Shown one piece after another: positions 22,250 through 30,812 of a DNA stretch of 52,998 nucleotides. The notes beneath the pieces were generated by a model. That model was not told the DNA's origin and searched no databases. It was given only the letters and a program-made list of their open reading frames with translations. This DNA is from a virus. The stretch covers positions 1-52,998 of the IMG/VR virus record IMGVR_UViG_3300031659_000011; one strand, given 5' to 3'. Every line of letters begins with the position of its first letter. Positions within the stretch are counted from its first letter, which is position 1. The translations under genes were made by a program, and so were the position numbers.

Positions 22250-22395
22250 TACTGCCCGCCTACGTTGATATCAACGGCGCCACAAATGTCCCACTGGGAT
22301 AGGTCGCGCTGGGTACCAAAACTGATGGTGCCCCCCGCGAACATGACGGTCACCAAAAATACGATGACAAGGCTCTGCATTACCACGCTAATCAT
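22249..22395 (-). CDS. Small membrane/secreted protein (48 residues)
   Basis: MISVVMQSLVIVFLVTVMFA gives a strong hydrophobic N-terminal segment, then SFGTQRDLSQWDICGAVDIN. Either a signal peptide or one transmembrane helix. The start overlaps the upstream stop (ATGA) and the stop overlaps the MazG start (TAATG), which supports a real coupled gene. Unknown function. Confidence 0.6.
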   Translation of the reverse strand: MISVVMQSLVIVFLVTVMFAGGTISFGTQRDLSQWDICGAVDINVGGQ

Positions 22396-22682
22396 TCGGC
22401 GGCAGCCTCAGCTTCGGCCTCAGCTTCGGCCTCAGCCTTCTCAGCGGCAGCCTTCTCAGCGGCAGCCTTCTTAGCATCATCATTTGCTTTTTTGATGGCT
22501 GCAAAACGCGCGTTTACTTCGATAAGAGCGGGTACATAATCGCAACCCTCTACCGCTGCGTCGCAAGTCCCGCCAAAGCGCATGCAGAGGTATCGAGTTT
22601 TAACTTGTTTATTATGCTTAGACGCCATTAAATATCCGCAATCTACGCATGCGTCGGGTGCTCCAGTTGTGTATGTATTCAT
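22392..22682 (-). CDS. Cys-rich N-terminus, Ala/Glu-rich tail protein
   Basis: 96 residues. The N-terminal ~50 residues contain CVDCGYL, YLCMRFGGTC and EGCDYVP, a likely zinc-binding knuckle. The C-terminal third is a repeated Ala/Glu/Lys helix (AEKAAAEKAEAEAEAEAEAA). The repeats arise from a short DNA repeat and may vary in length between relatives. Function unknown. Confidence 0.65.
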   Translation of the reverse strand: MNTYTTGAPDACVDCGYLMASKHNKQVKTRYLCMRFGGTCDAAVEGCDYVPALIEVNARFAAIKKANDDAKKAAAEKAAAEKAEAEAEAEAEAAAE

Positions 22683-22684
22683 TT

Positions 22685-24778
22685 TTAAGATTCCTCTGTT
22701 AGTGTGATGTCCGATCTCTGATTTCTATTATTGATTGTAACCTCAATTACTTTATCAATTCGTAATGTCTCCATGGCATGCACGTAATCCGACATCGTTA
22801 TACTCTCGAAGTCGGGGTACAGGCGCTGCAATGCAACAAATCTGCGGGGTGCATATCTATCACCCCCGTTACTCGATGGCCCAACTGTGTCTCCCTGCTC
22901 AGTTACTATTGCTAGCAACTCGAGAAACTGATCGCGAGCAATCTGGTGGTGCCCAAGATCTTCCACTTCTGCTGATGTTAGATTTCGCATAAAACCTTGT
23001 TGATTTATGAGCGTCAAATCTGGGTGCAAAGGCCCCTTGTTAGACTTCATATGCTGAAAAGTCAAAGTGGGGTCAGCGGACGATCTCGGGTCGTTCCATC
23101 TCATATAAATTCTAGATCTCGCTGAGTTGTTCCACCCCACGTTGCCTGACGTACCTAAGCCTGACGACATACCAGCCTGACTAGGGTGGGCCAACATAAA
23201 TACGGCGGTACTATTTCTGCGAGCCAGCGCGGTGAGGCTGCGAACATACTGCCTAACCTCTGATTTAATGATCTCATTGCCGCCAAAAGTATCTGCGGCA
23301 GTGTCTATCGTGACGGACGTATATGAGTGCTCGCGACATAGAGCGTCGACGTAATCATAAAACTTAGTGCGTCTGCCCTCATCTTTTTCAAAAGTCATCA
23401 GCATGCCATCCTCGACCGTAAGGATATGCACATCTGACAACTGGTCTCGAGTTACCATCATGTTCTTTTCAATATTTTCCAGCCTGCGGTGCAAATCACC
23501 TTTGTCGTCCTCGCACGATATAAATAGCACCTTCCCCTTTTTGGTCGGTACGCCAAACATAGGTTGACCCAAAGCAATCGAGCAAGCGAGCTGGAGAGCT
23601 ACCATTGATTTACCCGCTCCGCCATCCGCATACAGTAGAGTAGTTTCGCCAACTGGCATGTATTCGTGCCAGCCCCATTGCACCTCGGGTGCTTTACCCT
23701 TTAGATCCGCGAGCGAAAAAAGCTCTCTAGTAGACTCAGCGTACTGGTCTTTACTATCTCTGTCTGACGATTTAATCTCGCCTCTTATATCATTAGCTAG
23801 CTTATGCACGGTTGCAAAAGTAGTTGAGTTCTTGCTCCCGTCAAGCTTGAAAGAGTCCCAGCGATGCCGACAGTCACTCATGCCACCGTAGGCCTCACCT
23901 CCGTCGTAGGACCAGTCATTAAAGATATCAAAACCCTCTTCGTCGCCCTGATACTGATGGTGGATAGCCATCGCTATCTGCAGCCACTTTTCACGCGAGC
24001 AGTTAGATGATATTAGGTCAAGGTCGTCTAGCACCTCCTCTGACGTCCAATCACCAACCTGTTGAGCCTTAACCCGCGCTTCGAAGTCAGATATAGGCGT
24101 GATGCTCGCGCTGTCACTCCCCCGTGCAGAATGTTCTACCCAGCCACTGGCGACAGCGCTGTTCTCAAAGTAGTCAAATAATCTACCAATAAAGCTGCCA
24201 ATCTTAATCTTAGGTAGCTCAGGTATATCAGCTGCAGCTATGTCAAACACGCTATCACCCGTGTATACATACGGGCCTTTGGTCTCGACGTGCTCACCAA
24301 AGCATATCCACTGCTGACCGTCGCCCAGCATCTCTATTCGTTGGATCTTTGCCTCTCCATCTTTGGGTCCTGATGTATGTACTGGATCGGCGGGGTTGAT
24401 GAATGATTTAGATACTTGTTTAGTGAGTTTATCTACATTTCTAAATGCGAAAAGGTGCTTAGGTTTAAACCCAAAGCGGGCTATTGTTAGCTCGGGTGCT
24501 TCTTTTTTGATGAATTTATAAACAAGCAGGGCTAATCCTTTGTCGTAAACGTCAACATCCAGACCCCCGATTTCTTTGGCCTTGACACCCCAGCCTGAGT
24601 AGTGACCCGACTGTGCCCAAGATTTAACTCCAGCTGGGTCGGCATTAATGTCCTGCCACCCCGCCATATTGGGATGCTTAAGGCCCTTAGCTATAGGCAC
24701 GATTGGGTAACCTAGATCTAATAGCCTTAAACCCGCGTCTTCAAAGTCACTGCTGTCTATCTTATTAGCAGGCATCAT
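22685..24778 (-). CDS. Primase-polymerase / replicative helicase fusion
   Basis: 697 residues. The N-terminal bifunctional primase-polymerase (prim-pol) domain (residues ~10-200) shows GLKHPNMAGWQDINADP and the catalytic GGLDVDVYDKG. A PriCT_2-like domain follows (REKWLQIAMAIHHQYQGDEE). The C-terminal RecA/RepA-type helicase has Walker A ADGGAGKSMVALQLA, Walker B YTSVTIDTAAD and MLAHPSQAG. It makes primers and unwinds DNA at the fork, working with the family A polymerase on the plus strand. The ATG overlaps the HTH gene's stop (ATGA). Confidence 0.9.
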   Translation of the reverse strand: MMPANKIDSSDFEDAGLRLLDLGYPIVPIAKGLKHPNMAGWQDINADPAGVKSWAQSGHYSGWGVKAKEIGGLDVDVYDKGLALLVYKFIKKEAPELTIARFGFKPKHLFAFRNVDKLTKQVSKSFINPADPVHTSGPKDGEAKIQRIEMLGDGQQWICFGEHVETKGPYVYTGDSVFDIAAADIPELPKIKIGSFIGRLFDYFENSAVASGWVEHSARGSDSASITPISDFEARVKAQQVGDWTSEEVLDDLDLISSNCSREKWLQIAMAIHHQYQGDEEGFDIFNDWSYDGGEAYGGMSDCRHRWDSFKLDGSKNSTTFATVHKLANDIRGEIKSSDRDSKDQYAESTRELFSLADLKGKAPEVQWGWHEYMPVGETTLLYADGGAGKSMVALQLACSIALGQPMFGVPTKKGKVLFISCEDDKGDLHRRLENIEKNMMVTRDQLSDVHILTVEDGMLMTFEKDEGRRTKFYDYVDALCREHSYTSVTIDTAADTFGGNEIIKSEVRQYVRSLTALARRNSTAVFMLAHPSQAGMSSGLGTSGNVGWNNSARSRIYMRWNDPRSSADPTLTFQHMKSNKGPLHPDLTLINQQGFMRNLTSAEVEDLGHHQIARDQFLELLAIVTEQGDTVGPSSNGGDRYAPRRFVALQRLYPDFESITMSDYVHAMETLRIDKVIEVTINNRNQRSDITLTEES

Positions 24779-24999
24779 TTCAACCCCCGTAGGTGTTTAT
24801 GCGACGCGCTGTATGTCTGATGCGTCAGCTCGGTATCTAAGGCCAAATGGGCGTCATGCTTGACGGCGCCTGCACCCGAGTTATACCACCGAGATATGGT
24901 TGGTTGGGATACCCCGCAAAGTTTAGCGAGGTAGTCTTGTGGCACATTATATATTTCAATAAGCGCCCTGATGGTTTCATGAGTAGTCATAACCCCCAT
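24775..24999 (-). CDS. HTH regulator (Cro/repressor-like)
   Basis: 74 residues with an XRE-type helix-turn-helix: IYNVPQDYLAKLCGVSQPTI then SRWYNSGAG. The first three codons are followed by a second in-frame ATG at 24990. The predicted promoter would start the mRNA close to that second ATG, so the shorter form (71 residues) is likely. The gene reads away from the plus-strand replication genes, and a perfect inverted repeat lies inside its own promoter, so autoregulation is expected. It is first in the early operon and coupled to the primase gene. Confidence 0.75.
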   Translation of the reverse strand: MGVMTTHETIRALIEIYNVPQDYLAKLCGVSQPTISRWYNSGAGAVKHDAHLALDTELTHQTYSASHKHLRGLK

Positions 25000-25027
25000 A
25001 CTATCATTCGTAAACGAATAATGTAAA
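25000..25027 (-). promoter_or_regulatory. Promoter of the early minus operon
   Basis: On the minus strand TTTACA (25022-25027), 16-bp spacer, GATAGT (25000-25005). The expected start is 6-8 nt downstream, near the second ATG of the HTH gene, which would give a leaderless or nearly leaderless message. Confidence 0.5.
25006..25019. promoter_or_regulatory. Operator-like inverted repeat ATTCGT-AA-ACGAAT
   Basis: A perfect 14-bp inverted repeat that lies inside the spacer of the HTH gene promoter. The half-site ATTCGT recurs at 25187-25192, overlapping the plus-strand promoter spacer, with a weak second half. It is the natural candidate binding site for the adjacent HTH protein. Confidence 0.6.
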
Positions 25028-25171
25028 GTAATAAATAAAAGTACAAGCTATCCTCAACCCAGCCCCAGATATATACCCATACATATCATAGAGTTAACCG
25101 CGTCCTATAGTGTCCGATACCGTCCAGCGCGGTCCACCCTTTTAAAAAAGCATAGAGCGAGGATAAAATAG

Positions 25172-25199
25172 TTGCAGGACATATTCATTCGTGTATAAT
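25172..25199 (+). promoter_or_regulatory. Sigma70-type promoter for the replication genes
   Basis: TTGCAG (25172-25177), 16-bp spacer and a perfect TATAAT (25194-25199), about 43 bp upstream of the ATG at 25242. The ATTCGT half-site lies in the spacer just before the -10, so the HTH protein could repress it. Confidence 0.7.
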
Positions 25200-25241
25200 T
25201 CTGGGACTGACCAAATCGGCAGCAATTAGGAGATTAGATAA

Positions 25242-26006
25242 ATGTTAATGTACAACAGTAAGAACGAACGCCACCTTTCGGAACTTGAGCTAGGCTTTTT
25301 GCAAACCCCAAAAGCACTAGGAGCTTTCCACAAGCCCTATCCTTTCAGCTCTTATATGAATGACATTAAAGATGCGTTTGACCGCGAAGGCCTCATAGTA
25401 TCGAAGGAAGAGTACGTCGTATCTAAAGATGACAATAGATTCTTCGGCACCCTCGCTATCTCACCTCAGACTACCCACAGTAACTTAATAGAATCTCAGG
25501 ACTGGGAACTATTGGTGGGCGTGAGGGGGTCGCACGACCAGCGTATCCCTCGGGGGATGGCAATTGGTAGTCATGTATTTGTTTGTTCTAACTTGATGTT
25601 CTCGGGTAACATGAGCACCTTTGCTACCAAACAGACTACTAACATAGCCGCTCGCTTACCCCGTCTTATACGTGATTCAGTTGCCCGCATCCCCGCCCTC
25701 GCAGAGCTTCAGGAGAATAAATACAATCAATTTAAAGAGCGCATTATCACTGGCGGGGATGCTGACACACTACTACTAGACATTCACCGTCGGGGTGGTA
25801 TGTCGGCGGCCCAGCTAGGCGTAGCTGTTAGCGAGTGGGATGCCCCTAAATATGTAGAGCATGGCAGCTACGGGTCTTCTCTTTGGAGGCTAATGAATGC
25901 CTGCACTGAGGCTCTGAAACCTCGGGGCGACAACGCCAACCACCAAATAGTGGCTGATCGTAGCGCCATAATTGACCAGCGCGTATCTGCCTTCGCTACC
26001 TGCTAG
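25242..26006 (+). CDS. DUF932 family protein
   Basis: 254 residues, recognised as DUF932 (phage/plasmid-like protein) by features such as VGVRGSHDQRIPRGMAIGS, HVFVCSNLMFSGN and FATKQTTNIAARLP. The molecular role is not settled. These proteins accompany replication or recombination genes in phages and plasmids. An AGGAG ribosome site precedes the start. First gene of the plus-strand block and probably strongly expressed, since two hairpins follow it. Confidence 0.8.
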   Translation: MLMYNSKNERHLSELELGFLQTPKALGAFHKPYPFSSYMNDIKDAFDREGLIVSKEEYVVSKDDNRFFGTLAISPQTTHSNLIESQDWELLVGVRGSHDQRIPRGMAIGSHVFVCSNLMFSGNMSTFATKQTTNIAARLPRLIRDSVARIPALAELQENKYNQFKERIITGGDADTLLLDIHRRGGMSAAQLGVAVSEWDAPKYVEHGSYGSSLWRLMNACTEALKPRGDNANHQIVADRSAIIDQRVSAFATC

Positions 26007-26021
26007 ACCTCCAAACCCCTT

Positions 26022-26053
26022 GCGCCAACGCGACCTTCCTCCCGCGTTGGCGC
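26022..26053 (+). terminator. Strong GC hairpin after DUF932 gene
   Basis: GCGCCAACGCG and CGCGTTGGCGC form a perfect 11-bp stem with a 10-nt loop. There is no T tract directly after it, so it may mainly stabilise the mRNA end or act with the second hairpin. Confidence 0.6.
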
Positions 26054-26056
26054 CTT

Positions 26057-26094
26057 GCCTCGCCGCTCATAATCTTGGGCCGCGGGGCTTTTTT
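26057..26094 (+). terminator. Rho-independent terminator after DUF932 gene
   Basis: GCCTCGC (26057-26063) pairs with GCGGGGC (26082-26088), followed by TTTTTT (26089-26094). It could reduce read-through into the following replication genes. Confidence 0.6.
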
Positions 26095-26118
26095 GGTAAA
26101 CGAACAGGAGAATCCTAA

Positions 26119-26280
26119 ATGGTTAATGCGCCACCGCTCGACGGGAATGAGGGCCTCGATTACGAGACCTATGAAGAATATGCTGCGCGGGTTGCGGAGA
26201 GGCTCTCTAGGCCCTCTCTGAGGCCTGATCGCGAATCAAGTAAGCAAGAGGGCCATGAGACCCCAGAAGATGTCTCCTAA
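26119..26280 (+). CDS. Small acidic hypothetical protein (53 residues)
   Basis: MVNAPPLDGNEGLDYETYEE then a basic/acidic helix (EYAARVAERLSRPSLRPD) and an acidic tail. AGGAG ribosome site 8 nt before the ATG. Overlaps the next frame by 26 nt. No family recognised. Confidence 0.6.
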   Translation: MVNAPPLDGNEGLDYETYEEYAARVAERLSRPSLRPDRESSKQEGHETPEDVS

Positions 26281-26452
26281 GCCCCTACACTTCAGGCTGA
26301 AGCTATCTAAGCTAGCTTGTGGAGTGAGTCCCTCGCGCGGGGACGGGACTTCGGACCCTAGGGAAGTTACTTGCGTCAAGTGCAAGAAACACTACGCGTT
26401 TATAAAAGGGCTGCCACTTGCAGTTAAATATTCAGACAGAAAACAGAGGTGA
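26255..26452 (+). CDS. Small zinc-ribbon-like protein (65 residues)
   Basis: Contains KLSKLACGVSPSRGDGTSDP then REVTCVKCKKHYAF. The LACG...R...T(D)P..VTCxxC pattern is a small phage protein type with a likely three- or four-Cys metal knuckle. The start is in the overlap with the previous frame, and an alternative in-frame ATG lies at 26270. Function unknown. Confidence 0.6.
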   Translation: MRPQKMSPKPLHFRLKLSKLACGVSPSRGDGTSDPREVTCVKCKKHYAFIKGLPLAVKYSDRKQR

Positions 26453-26456
26453 AATT

Positions 26457-27635
26457 ATGTCAATAGAAGAAGCAGTACCCGAGCATTCGCTCCTATCCCC
26501 TAGTGGGTCCTCAACTTGGCTGCGGTGTGCGGGCAGTATTGAGGCTCAACAGGATATGCCTAATACTTCGAGTATATTTGCGGCTGAGGGCTCAGTAGCC
26601 CACGAGCTGGCTAGCTGGGCACTCATAAATTCTGATGACCCTTGCGCTCGGCTTGATGAAGTCTGGGTGCACGACTCATTTGAAGTCGAAATCGACATGG
26701 AAATGGTTGAATATGTCAGAGGGTACATTAAGTACTGCAAACTCTTGACTCATAATTATGACCCAGAAGACGTAGCTCTAGCCGTTGAGAAGAGAGTCTT
26801 CACTACAATAGATGAGTGCCATGGTACTGCGGATTACATGGCTTACATATATAGCGTAAAAACCCTACACGTCGTGGACCTTAAATACGGGAAGGGAGTT
26901 ACGGTAAGGGCGGCAAACAACACGCAGCTACTCATATACGGGTGGGGAGCAGCTTTACAGGCTTTAAAATTCACGGGTTTTATGCCTGAGAGTATGACGC
27001 TACACATATACCAGCCCAGACTAGGTAACTATGACACGGTTACTTACACTAGGGCCGAATTTGAGCCACTGATAGCAGAAATAGAACGTAGAGCATTACT
27101 CGCCCTACAACCTAATGCCCCTCGAAATGCGGGGGAGAAGCAGTGCCAGTGGTGCAGAGCCAAAGTGGAATGCCCTGAATTCAATAACCACGTCAACTCC
27201 ACAATATATGAGGAGTTTCCAATCGCGGTTATAGAGGCTGATAATGCCTTAGGTACCGATCTGGCTAATGCTCTAAGCAAAGTGGATATGGCAAAAGCTT
27301 GGATAAAAGCGGTAGAGGCTGCAGCTTTTGAGCGCCTAGAGTCTGGGCGGGAAGTGGACGGCTACAAACTCGTGCGAGGCAGAGGATCGCGCCAGTGGGT
27401 GTGTCCCGCTGAAGACCTTAAGCCTCTACTACGGGAGCGAAAGCTACTGGTGAGAGAAATAACTAAAGTCGAGATGCTTAGCGTTGCGCAACTCGAGAAG
27501 AAATTTGGTAAGAAGAAATTCGCTGAGAAGTTCGGTGACCTTGTTATCAATAAAGAAGGCAAGCCTGCTCTGGCTATTGAGACAGACAAGCGAGTCGAGT
27601 ACCAGCCCTCGGATCAATTCGAGAAATTAAACTAG
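26457..27635 (+). CDS. DUF2800 / Cas4-like PD-(D/E)XK exonuclease
   Basis: 392 residues from the ATG at 26457, which has an AGAGGTG ribosome site. An upstream in-frame ATG at 26418 has none. Features are FAAEGSVAHELASWA (conserved His), VVDLKYGKGVTV (D-x-K catalytic motif) and NNTQLLIYGWGA (Q-x-x-x-Y). One N-terminal Cys (STWLRCAGS) plus C-x2-C-x5-C (CQWCRAKVEC) could hold an Fe-S cluster, as in Cas4/AddB nucleases. Likely a recombination exonuclease that works with the ssDNA-binding protein next to it. Confidence 0.85.
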   Translation: MSIEEAVPEHSLLSPSGSSTWLRCAGSIEAQQDMPNTSSIFAAEGSVAHELASWALINSDDPCARLDEVWVHDSFEVEIDMEMVEYVRGYIKYCKLLTHNYDPEDVALAVEKRVFTTIDECHGTADYMAYIYSVKTLHVVDLKYGKGVTVRAANNTQLLIYGWGAALQALKFTGFMPESMTLHIYQPRLGNYDTVTYTRAEFEPLIAEIERRALLALQPNAPRNAGEKQCQWCRAKVECPEFNNHVNSTIYEEFPIAVIEADNALGTDLANALSKVDMAKAWIKAVEAAAFERLESGREVDGYKLVRGRGSRQWVCPAEDLKPLLRERKLLVREITKVEMLSVAQLEKKFGKKKFAEKFGDLVINKEGKPALAIETDKRVEYQPSDQFEKLN

Positions 27636-27651
27636 AAATAGGAAATAGAAA

Positions 27652-28257
27652 ATGTTATTAAAAAATGTACGATTATCATTCCCAAACATCTTTGTAGCTA
27701 ATGCTTTTCAAGCAGGCCAAGAACCTAAGTTTGGAGCTATGTTTGTCATGGACCCTAAGCACCCTCAGCTAGAAGAGCTTAAGGAGTCTATTGTGTCTAT
27801 CGGCACAGCAAAGTGGGGGAAGAAAATCCCAGCAGCGGTGGTCTTGTGTCTTCGCAATAATGAAGAGAAAGCGCACCTTGACGGTTTTGAATCTGGAGGC
27901 ATGTTTTTTAATGCCACTAACAAGAAGCGTCCTCTAGTGTTAGACAAGGGCCGCAACCCAACTACCGAGGCCGACGGTCTCATATACGCGGGGTGCTACG
28001 TCAATGTCATGGTGGATTTCTGGGCGCAGGATAATAACTATGGCAAGCGTATCAACGCTAGCTTAGCTGGCGTCCAATTCTCGGACGACGGGGACGCTTT
28101 TGGTGGGGGAGCTAATGCGTCAGTTGACGATTTTCCCGAGCTGGAACAGGACCCAACGTCTAGGCCTAAGGAGTTTAGTGATACAGCTGAGTCAGCGTCA
28201 AAAGACACTGGCAAATCTGCAGGGTCCGCCGATGTAGCTTCGCAGATGTTTGGGTAG
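27652..28257 (+). CDS. DUF2815 ssDNA-binding-like protein
   Basis: 201 residues. MLLKNVRLSFPNIFVANAFQ and PKFGAMFVMDPKHPQ, with VLCLRNNEEKAHLDGFE, are typical of DUF2815, an OB-fold-like phage single-strand DNA-binding family. The C-terminus is acidic and disordered (residues ~155-201), as in SSB tails. It sits between the nuclease and the DNA polymerase, where a replication SSB is expected. Confidence 0.82.
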   Translation: MLLKNVRLSFPNIFVANAFQAGQEPKFGAMFVMDPKHPQLEELKESIVSIGTAKWGKKIPAAVVLCLRNNEEKAHLDGFESGGMFFNATNKKRPLVLDKGRNPTTEADGLIYAGCYVNVMVDFWAQDNNYGKRINASLAGVQFSDDGDAFGGGANASVDDFPELEQDPTSRPKEFSDTAESASKDTGKSAGSADVASQMFG

Positions 28258-28263
28258 AGTCTA

Positions 28264-30246
28264 ATGACTGTCGTAATAGATATTGAAACGTATTCGGACG
28301 TAGATCTAAAGGCAGTCGGCTCTTTTGTTTACGCGCAGTCCTGCGAGCTTTTGCTCGTGGGCTACGCTGTAGATGACGGGGAGGCGGCGGTTTGGGACCT
28401 AATAACGTCAGGGCACAGCCCTACAAACAACACTATGCCCCCCGAGCTTCATGAGGCTTTGCAGCGTCGCGGGGACATTCGGATAGCCCACAACGCATCA
28501 GGCTTTGAGCGTTGGGTATTGGCGACCACCCTACCCGATTATGACTGGAGCATAGAAACTTGGTTTGACACTATGATTCTCTGCGCCGTTAATGGACTAC
28601 CTAGAGGCCTGTCAATGGCGTGCGACGCGGTAGACATGCGCGATGACTACGCCAAGTTGGGTAAGTCGGGCATGCAGCTAATCACCACCTTCTGTAAGCC
28701 AGCACCCTCCAACCACAAAGCTGGTCGCTACACACCTCACAACAAACCAGAGGAATGGGGAGAGTTTATAGAGTACTGCCGACGGGATGTTACTTCCTGC
28801 CGCGAGCTGTACGACACTCTGCCCCACCAGAATTATGAAAAGGAAAAAGAAAACTGGCGGGCTAACCTCCGCATGAATGACAGGGGTTTGCCTATGGACA
28901 CGTATACCTCACAGCTTTTAATACTTGAGATACGCAAAGCGGAAAAAGAACTAGTTAAGGAACTACCTTCGCTAACTAACAACGTGGTGTCCACTGCGTC
29001 TCAAGTAGCGTTAATACTAGGGTGGATACGGGGTCAGGGTTTTGCTATGCCTGATATGAGGGCGGCTAGCGTTGAGACCGCGTTGACTATGCGAGATAAG
29101 TTTACACCTGAGATACACAGGGTGTTAAGAATAAGGCAGCTAGTCAGTAAATCCTCGGTCAAAAAGTTAGACAAGGTGATACACGCCACCGCGATGGACG
29201 GTGCGCTGCACGGCGGCTTTGAATTCTACGGGGCGGGGCGCACGGGCAGAGAAGCTGGGAGATTATTCCAACCCCAAAACTTACCTAGACCTACTAAAGA
29301 ATTTAAAGACCCTGAGGTAATTGATTCAGTTATTAAAATGCTGCACGACGGTAAGTCCTTGAGGTCGGATAACGCCCATATAGTTGGGTCCAACTTGATA
29401 AGGTCAATGCTTAGTGCGCCTAAGGGCTATGAGCTGGTGGTGGCTGACTTAGCTAACATAGAAGGTCGCGTGCTTGCATGGCTGGCTGGGGAGACATGGA
29501 AGCTTAAGGCTTTTTTTGACTTCGATAAGGGTATAGGGGAAGACATATACAAACTGGCTTACTCTAAGAGTTTTGGCGTGGACGTAGTAGACGTCGATGA
29601 CGACATGCGCGCAGTTGGCAAAGTTCAGGAGTTAGCTTGCGGATTCCAAGGGGGCGTCGGCGCCTTCACTGTTATGGCCCAGAACTACGGGGTTCATTTG
29701 CCCGAAGAGCGTATCCTAGAAATAGTACGAGCTTGGAGGGGGGCCCACCCACTCACCGTATGCTTATGGTGGGACGCGCAGAACGCGTGTTTCTCAGCAA
29801 TGAATTCCCCCGACGAGCCTTTCTGGATAGGTCCTAAAGTTGTGGTGGCGTACCGCAAGGCCTTAGACCAGCTGGCTATCCGACTACCCAGCGGGCGCCA
29901 GTTGGTGTACCCGAGCCCATCAGTTACTGAAGTAATGGGTCGTAGGCGACTATGGTTTAAAGGCCTTGAGAACTACAAGTGGGCGCCTACTGAAACCTAC
30001 GGGGGGAAGTTAGTGGAGAACATTACACAGGCGGTAGCTAGGGATATCCTATTTAATGGGGTAATAGTGTCTGAGAAGAATGGAATGTCGCCAGTTGGAA
30101 CAGTTCATGACGAAATTATAAGCCTAGAAAAGAAGGGGGCATTTACCCATGAGCAGTTGTGTGGGTATATGACCGACCGCCCTGAGTGGATAAGTGGGTT
30201 ACCACTTGCAGCTGAAGGCTACACCGCAGGACGATACAGGAAATGA
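28264..30246 (+). CDS. DNA polymerase, family A, with 3'-5' exonuclease
   Basis: 660 residues. The exonuclease domain opens with TVVIDIETYSDVDLK (catalytic D-x-E) and RIAHNASGFERWV. The polymerase domain has motif A VADLANIEGRVLAWLAGE, a finger region with VQELACGFQGGVGAFTVM, and motif C GTVHDEIISLE. Length fits phage Pol I-like enzymes that lack a 5' nuclease domain. It is the main replicative polymerase. Its stop overlaps the next start (ATGA). Confidence 0.95.
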   Translation: MTVVIDIETYSDVDLKAVGSFVYAQSCELLLVGYAVDDGEAAVWDLITSGHSPTNNTMPPELHEALQRRGDIRIAHNASGFERWVLATTLPDYDWSIETWFDTMILCAVNGLPRGLSMACDAVDMRDDYAKLGKSGMQLITTFCKPAPSNHKAGRYTPHNKPEEWGEFIEYCRRDVTSCRELYDTLPHQNYEKEKENWRANLRMNDRGLPMDTYTSQLLILEIRKAEKELVKELPSLTNNVVSTASQVALILGWIRGQGFAMPDMRAASVETALTMRDKFTPEIHRVLRIRQLVSKSSVKKLDKVIHATAMDGALHGGFEFYGAGRTGREAGRLFQPQNLPRPTKEFKDPEVIDSVIKMLHDGKSLRSDNAHIVGSNLIRSMLSAPKGYELVVADLANIEGRVLAWLAGETWKLKAFFDFDKGIGEDIYKLAYSKSFGVDVVDVDDDMRAVGKVQELACGFQGGVGAFTVMAQNYGVHLPEERILEIVRAWRGAHPLTVCLWWDAQNACFSAMNSPDEPFWIGPKVVVAYRKALDQLAIRLPSGRQLVYPSPSVTEVMGRRRLWFKGLENYKWAPTETYGGKLVENITQAVARDILFNGVIVSEKNGMSPVGTVHDEIISLEKKGAFTHEQLCGYMTDRPEWISGLPLAAEGYTAGRYRK

Positions 30247-30533
30247 ATATGAGCATTGAAGATTTTGAAGATTTTGACGACCTAGAAGAATCAGAAGATG
30301 GGCCAATGGCTCTTACTTTTGTGGGTTATGATGACTGTATATTAGGTATGTGCGAGCGAGCGGGGGACTACCCCCGCGTAGCTTATAGTTACAACCGCAT
30401 CATAGCTAAGGTGATGACCAAGAAGGACTTGACCCGCGAAGATGCTGAAGAGTTTTTTGAGTATCACATAGCTGGATTGTGGCTCGGTGATGGCACTCCT
30501 TGGATTGTGTTTGAGAAACAAAAGAGTCATTAA
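30243..30533 (+). CDS. Hypothetical protein in replication cluster (96 residues)
   Basis: Starts MNMSIEDFEDFDDLEESEDG, followed by CILGMCERAGDYPRVAYSYN and AGLWLGDGTPWIVFEKQ. A small conserved phage protein that often lies near DNA polymerase genes, function unknown. Coupled to the polymerase by a 4-nt overlap. Confidence 0.75.
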   Translation: MNMSIEDFEDFDDLEESEDGPMALTFVGYDDCILGMCERAGDYPRVAYSYNRIIAKVMTKKDLTREDAEEFFEYHIAGLWLGDGTPWIVFEKQKSH

Positions 30534-30536
30534 GCC

Positions 30537-30812
30537 GTGCGCGAAAAGGATGTTGAGGCCTACCTAGTTAAGTCAGTTAACGCATCTGGCGGTTTGTGTT
30601 GGAAATGGACCTCCCCAAACTTAGCTGGCGTGCCCGACAGGATATGCATATTCCCAAGTGGCTCAGTCGTTTTTGTAGAGGTTAAAGCTACTGGCAAAAA
30701 GCCTAGGGCCATGCAGACTAAAAGAATGCTACAGCTCGGCGCTGTGAAGGCCAATGTACACTGGCTAGATTCACCATCCCAAATAGATATACTGATAGAG
30801 GAATACACCTAG
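30537..30812 (+). CDS. VRR-NUC domain nuclease
   Basis: 91 residues with a GTG start. The VRR-NUC core is GVPDRICIFPSGSVVFVEVK then ATGKKP, giving the catalytic P-D...E-x-K. Stand-alone VRR-NUC proteins act as structure-specific (Holliday or flap) nucleases in phage recombination. Its stop overlaps the next start. Confidence 0.88.
   Translation: MREKDVEAYLVKSVNASGGLCWKWTSPNLAGVPDRICIFPSGSVVFVEVKATGKKPRAMQTKRMLQLGAVKANVHWLDSPSQIDILIEEYT

Noticed and set aside
24775-25241. Temperate lifestyle based on the HTH gene and operator
   Set aside because: No integrase, excisionase or attachment site was seen. The regulator could equally time lytic expression, so lysogeny is not claimed.
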